41,891 bases of DNA from a virus. The stretch covers positions 1 to 41,891 of the IMG/VR virus record IMGVR_UViG_3300014325_000007; one strand, 5' to 3'. A program made the position numbers and the translations under genes. Below are positions 40,108 to 41,891 of this stretch, piece by piece (position 1 is the first letter of the stretch; the number at the start of each line of letters is the position of its first letter). The notes beneath the pieces are model-generated. The model searched no databases. It was not told the origin of the DNA and worked only from the letters and a program-made list of their open reading frames with translations.

Positions 40108-40174
40108 TGTATACTCCGTCGTGATTGATCGCGGAATCAGCCGCGAACTGGATGCTTGCCGGAAGTTGTTTGAT

Positions 40175-40369
40175 TCATGGCTTTGCCTTCAGCGACGCTT
40201 GCGCGGCAAGCGCATTGCGCGTCGTCACCATCGGCCCTCGCGACCATGGCGACCTCGCCTTGGCCTTCAGGCCGGCTTTGCGCGAGTGTTCAGTGTTCGC
40301 GCGCCACGGATGCAGCGGATCGCCGAACGGCACACCTGGCACGGCAGGATTCGTTTTGCGCGCGGTCAT
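40175..40369 (-). CDS. Small basic protein, 64 residues
   Basis: ATG 40369 overlaps the upstream stop as ATGA. Begins MTARKTNPAVPGVPFGDPLH; rich in Lys, Arg and Pro and probably unstructured, which would suit binding to DNA or RNA. The 67 bases to the next gene hold only that gene's ribosome site. Not recognised; small size keeps confidence moderate. Confidence 0.5.
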   Translation of the reverse strand: MTARKTNPAVPGVPFGDPLHPWRANTEHSRKAGLKAKARSPWSRGPMVTTRNALAAQASLKAKP

Positions 40370-40728
40370 GGCGCGCCCCTCCCCCGAACCCCCTCCAATT
40401 TTTCGACCGACCACCAGGTAAGGCCTGAGGCCTTTCGACCATTAGCGTTCGATAGGGGGGTGGCACCAGCTCGTACACCACCGCCCCGAGCCATCAGCCG
40501 AACGCCAAGCGCATCAACGCCTTGCGATTTCGGCACACACCAGCTTTCGGCGTTGGGTTCAGTTATCCACAGCACTAAGCCTTTTCGACGGCGGCCAGCG
40601 GCTCGAACAAGCTGCAGGCCGCGCTGCGCTTGTCGTGCGCCTGTTGTTAGGCTTTCGTTACAGTTCCGTACCGGAACTGCTTTAGCGCCCGCAGGTAGGT
40701 GCGACAAAAGCGAGCTAGAGCGGATCAT
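40366..40728 (-). CDS. Hypothetical protein, 120 residues
   Basis: ATG 40728, 14 bases inside the end of the DUF1376 gene. Reads MIRSSSLLSHLPAGAKAV, then GLVLWITEPNAESWCVPKSQ and ASGLTWWSVEKLEGV. It keeps a Trp-rich, basic composition unlike the shadows of neighbouring frames, and its stop overlaps the next ATG. No family recognised. Confidence 0.5.
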   Translation of the reverse strand: MIRSSSLLSHLPAGAKAVPVRNCNESLTTGARQAQRGLQLVRAAGRRRKGLVLWITEPNAESWCVPKSQGVDALGVRLMARGGGVRAGATPLSNANGRKASGLTWWSVEKLEGVRGRGAP

Positions 40729-41719
40729 GTGTAACCTCCGGCTCTGCCGCTGGCGGCAACTTCGCTCCGAAAAACTCTTTGATCCCTTGGAGGAATGCGC
40801 CGACCTTCTCGGGACTTGCCGGCTGCCGAATCTCTCGCGGCTTTGGCGCTGATGGCGTTGCTGCCTCGGTCGACGCGCGCTTGCCGTTGATTGGCTTCGG
40901 CCCTTCGGCATGGCGACGCCTGGCCGCCGTGATAGCCCAAGCGAACGGGTTCGTCTTATCCGCCTTGATCGCCTCGCGCACTGTGTCGGCTAATACCTCG
41001 GCACTGATGCCTTCGGCAATCGCAGCCGCCAGATCTGGGCTGCTCGGATTCGTCTTCTTTGCTCCCGCATCCTCCATGAGCGCGCACGCACGCGCTGCTA
41101 TGTTGACGCTTGCATGCTTGCTATGAGGTACAGAAGAAGAACAAAGCTCTTCTTCCCTTCTATTCCCTTCCCTTCCCTTCTCTTCTCTTAAGAGCGGATT
41201 TCCTAGGGACGTCCCAGGAATGTCCTCAGGACGTCCATCAGACATCCTTGGGACAAACTTATCCGAGCCAGTCAACGCAACATATTGTTTCCATTCGTCA
41301 AACGATGGAATAACCGCATCAGCCTTCGCGCGGTAAGCAGCCTTTTTAAGGCGATCACACTCGCGGCCATAGCGCGAGCGCATTTTCGAATCCCACGCCT
41401 CGATCGCGCAGACCGCGAGCACGGAGTGATATAGCCTGCCGTCGCTGCACAACTGGAAACCGCGCAGAGCGCCTTCTCGGACTTTCGCCCAACCGTCTGG
41501 ATCGCGCGCATAACCGACGTATGCGGCCAGGACTCGATCATCGTCGGGAAGGCTTGCTGCCGGAGCCTGGTGCCAGGCAACGCACCATAGGATTACGGCA
41601 GCGCGGAATTCATCGCCGCTGGCGCTGATGGCGAGCGAACTGTCACGCAACCGCCCAACATGGAGCGGCATGTATGGAAAGTCACGGAGAAGTACGTCGT
41701 GAGGTACGAGCGGATCCAT
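40715..41719 (-). CDS. DUF1376 replication protein
   Basis: 334 residues, ATG one base after the integrase stop on the circular genome. DUF1376 pattern at the N-terminus: FPYMPLHVGRLRDSSLAI, GDEFRAAVILWCVAWHQ, ASLPDDDRVLAAYVGYARD, FQLCSDGRLYHSVLA (residues 15-105). A charged linker (GREGNRREEE) leads to a helical C-terminal part DKTNPFAWAITAARRRHAEG, as in phage replication initiators/helicase loaders. It probably opens the origin or loads host DnaB; the origin may lie in its own gene, though I see no clear iterons. Confidence 0.8.
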   Translation of the reverse strand: MDPLVPHDVLLRDFPYMPLHVGRLRDSSLAISASGDEFRAAVILWCVAWHQAPAASLPDDDRVLAAYVGYARDPDGWAKVREGALRGFQLCSDGRLYHSVLAVCAIEAWDSKMRSRYGRECDRLKKAAYRAKADAVIPSFDEWKQYVALTGSDKFVPRMSDGRPEDIPGTSLGNPLLREEKGREGNRREEELCSSSVPHSKHASVNIAARACALMEDAGAKKTNPSSPDLAAAIAEGISAEVLADTVREAIKADKTNPFAWAITAARRRHAEGPKPINGKRASTEAATPSAPKPREIRQPASPEKVGAFLQGIKEFFGAKLPPAAEPEVTHDPL

Positions 41720-41720
41720 C

Positions 41721-41768
41721 CTATGTCCGCTCCTTGGACTGGCCCCGCACTGACCCCGCTATTGCGCT
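41721..41768 (-). CDS. int: 3' end of the integrase gene (after circularisation)
   Basis: The integrase frame leaving position 1 (equal to 41769) continues here as SAIAGSVRGQSKERT and stops TAG at 41723-41721, one base before the DUF1376 ATG at 41719. In a lysogen this piece would be separated from int and replaced by antisense tRNA-Val 5' sequence. Confidence 0.82.
   Translation of the reverse strand, partial: SAIAGSVRGQSKERT
41740..41758. repeat. 19-bp repeat flanking attP core, left copy
   Basis: TGGCCCCGCACTGACCCCG, 18 of 19 identical to 184-202 and in the same orientation. In the circle it lies 87 bases before the tRNA half, while the other copy lies 61 bases after it. Candidate integrase arm site; also codes the integrase tail. 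Confidence 0.55.
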
Positions 41769-41891
41769 AACCGATTGATTTTCAGTTGTAGCTGAACCGT
41801 CTTTCTTGTCGCCTATGCTACTGACTTTGCTGTTATTCCCATGTGTTGACATGGTGGGGGTCACAGGTTCGATCCCTGTACTGCCCACCAC
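41769..41891. repeat. Terminal direct repeat, copy 2
   Basis: Identical to 1-123. Only one copy should exist in the circular genome. Confidence 0.95.
41846..41890 (+). other. attP: attP core, second copy
   Basis: Same tRNA-Val(GAC) 3' half as 78-122, from anticodon loop to CCA, present because the window repeats the junction. Confidence 0.88.

Noticed and set aside
1-41891. CRISPR array, rRNA or insertion sequence
   Set aside because: No regularly spaced repeats, rRNA-like blocks or transposase with terminal inverted repeats were seen on reading through.

Overview
The window is the complete genome of a temperate, long-tailed (siphovirus-type) phage of a GC-rich proteobacterium, about 41.77 kb once the 123-bp terminal direct repeat is counted once. 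The repeat (1-123 = 41769-41891) contains the 3' half of a tRNA-Val(GAC) gene, from anticodon loop to encoded CCA. This is the attP core. When the two ends are joined, the integrase frame that runs off position 1 continues for 15 codons and stops one base before the start codon of the replication gene. The sequence is therefore best read as a circularised phage genome cut inside attP, not as an integrated prophage with host flanks. The tRNA-Val half, the overall GC (near 60% by eye) and the gene families point to a beta- or gammaproteobacterial host (Burkholderiales or Xanthomonadales-like); the genus cannot be fixed from the sequence.

Layout: the immunity region lies at 10.6-12.4 kb. A plus-strand CI-like repressor is followed by three small genes, one with a signal peptide, that should be expressed in lysogens. 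It is divergent from a Cro-like gene whose promoter has a perfect TTGACA -35 box and a -10 box inside a 19-bp operator-like palindrome. From that promoter every other gene is on the minus strand. The early block (10.8 kb down to 0) carries a serine recombinase, small unknown genes, a beta sliding clamp, zinc/HTH proteins, a GemA-like protein, a helicase-DNA methyltransferase fusion, a MazG-like protein, an excisionase-like protein and the tyrosine integrase. Across the attP junction the same direction continues from 41.7 kb with a DUF1376 replication protein, small genes, a DUF1643 protein, a second tyrosine recombinase, a Mor-like activator, a cytosine-C5 methyltransferase whose second frame encodes another recognisable protein, and the small and large terminase. 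Then come a portal-MuF fusion, protease-scaffold, decoration protein, major capsid protein (followed by an intrinsic terminator), connectors, tail tube, frameshifted tail chaperones, tape measure, tail tip, and the lysis cassette, which ends at an intrinsic terminator at 12.4 kb.

Genes are packed with ATGA/GTGA/TGATG overlaps, so most of the lytic programme looks like one translationally coupled transcription unit. Because attP lies inside the 3' end of int, integration should cut that unit between int and rep, which would link excision to replication and late expression. The most unusual coding features are a nine-A slippery run at the portal/MuF domain boundary with an immediate -1 stop, the two-frame dcm locus with a nine-G run, the canonical A_AAA_AAC shift site in the tail chaperone, and a pair of 19-bp repeats flanking the att core.
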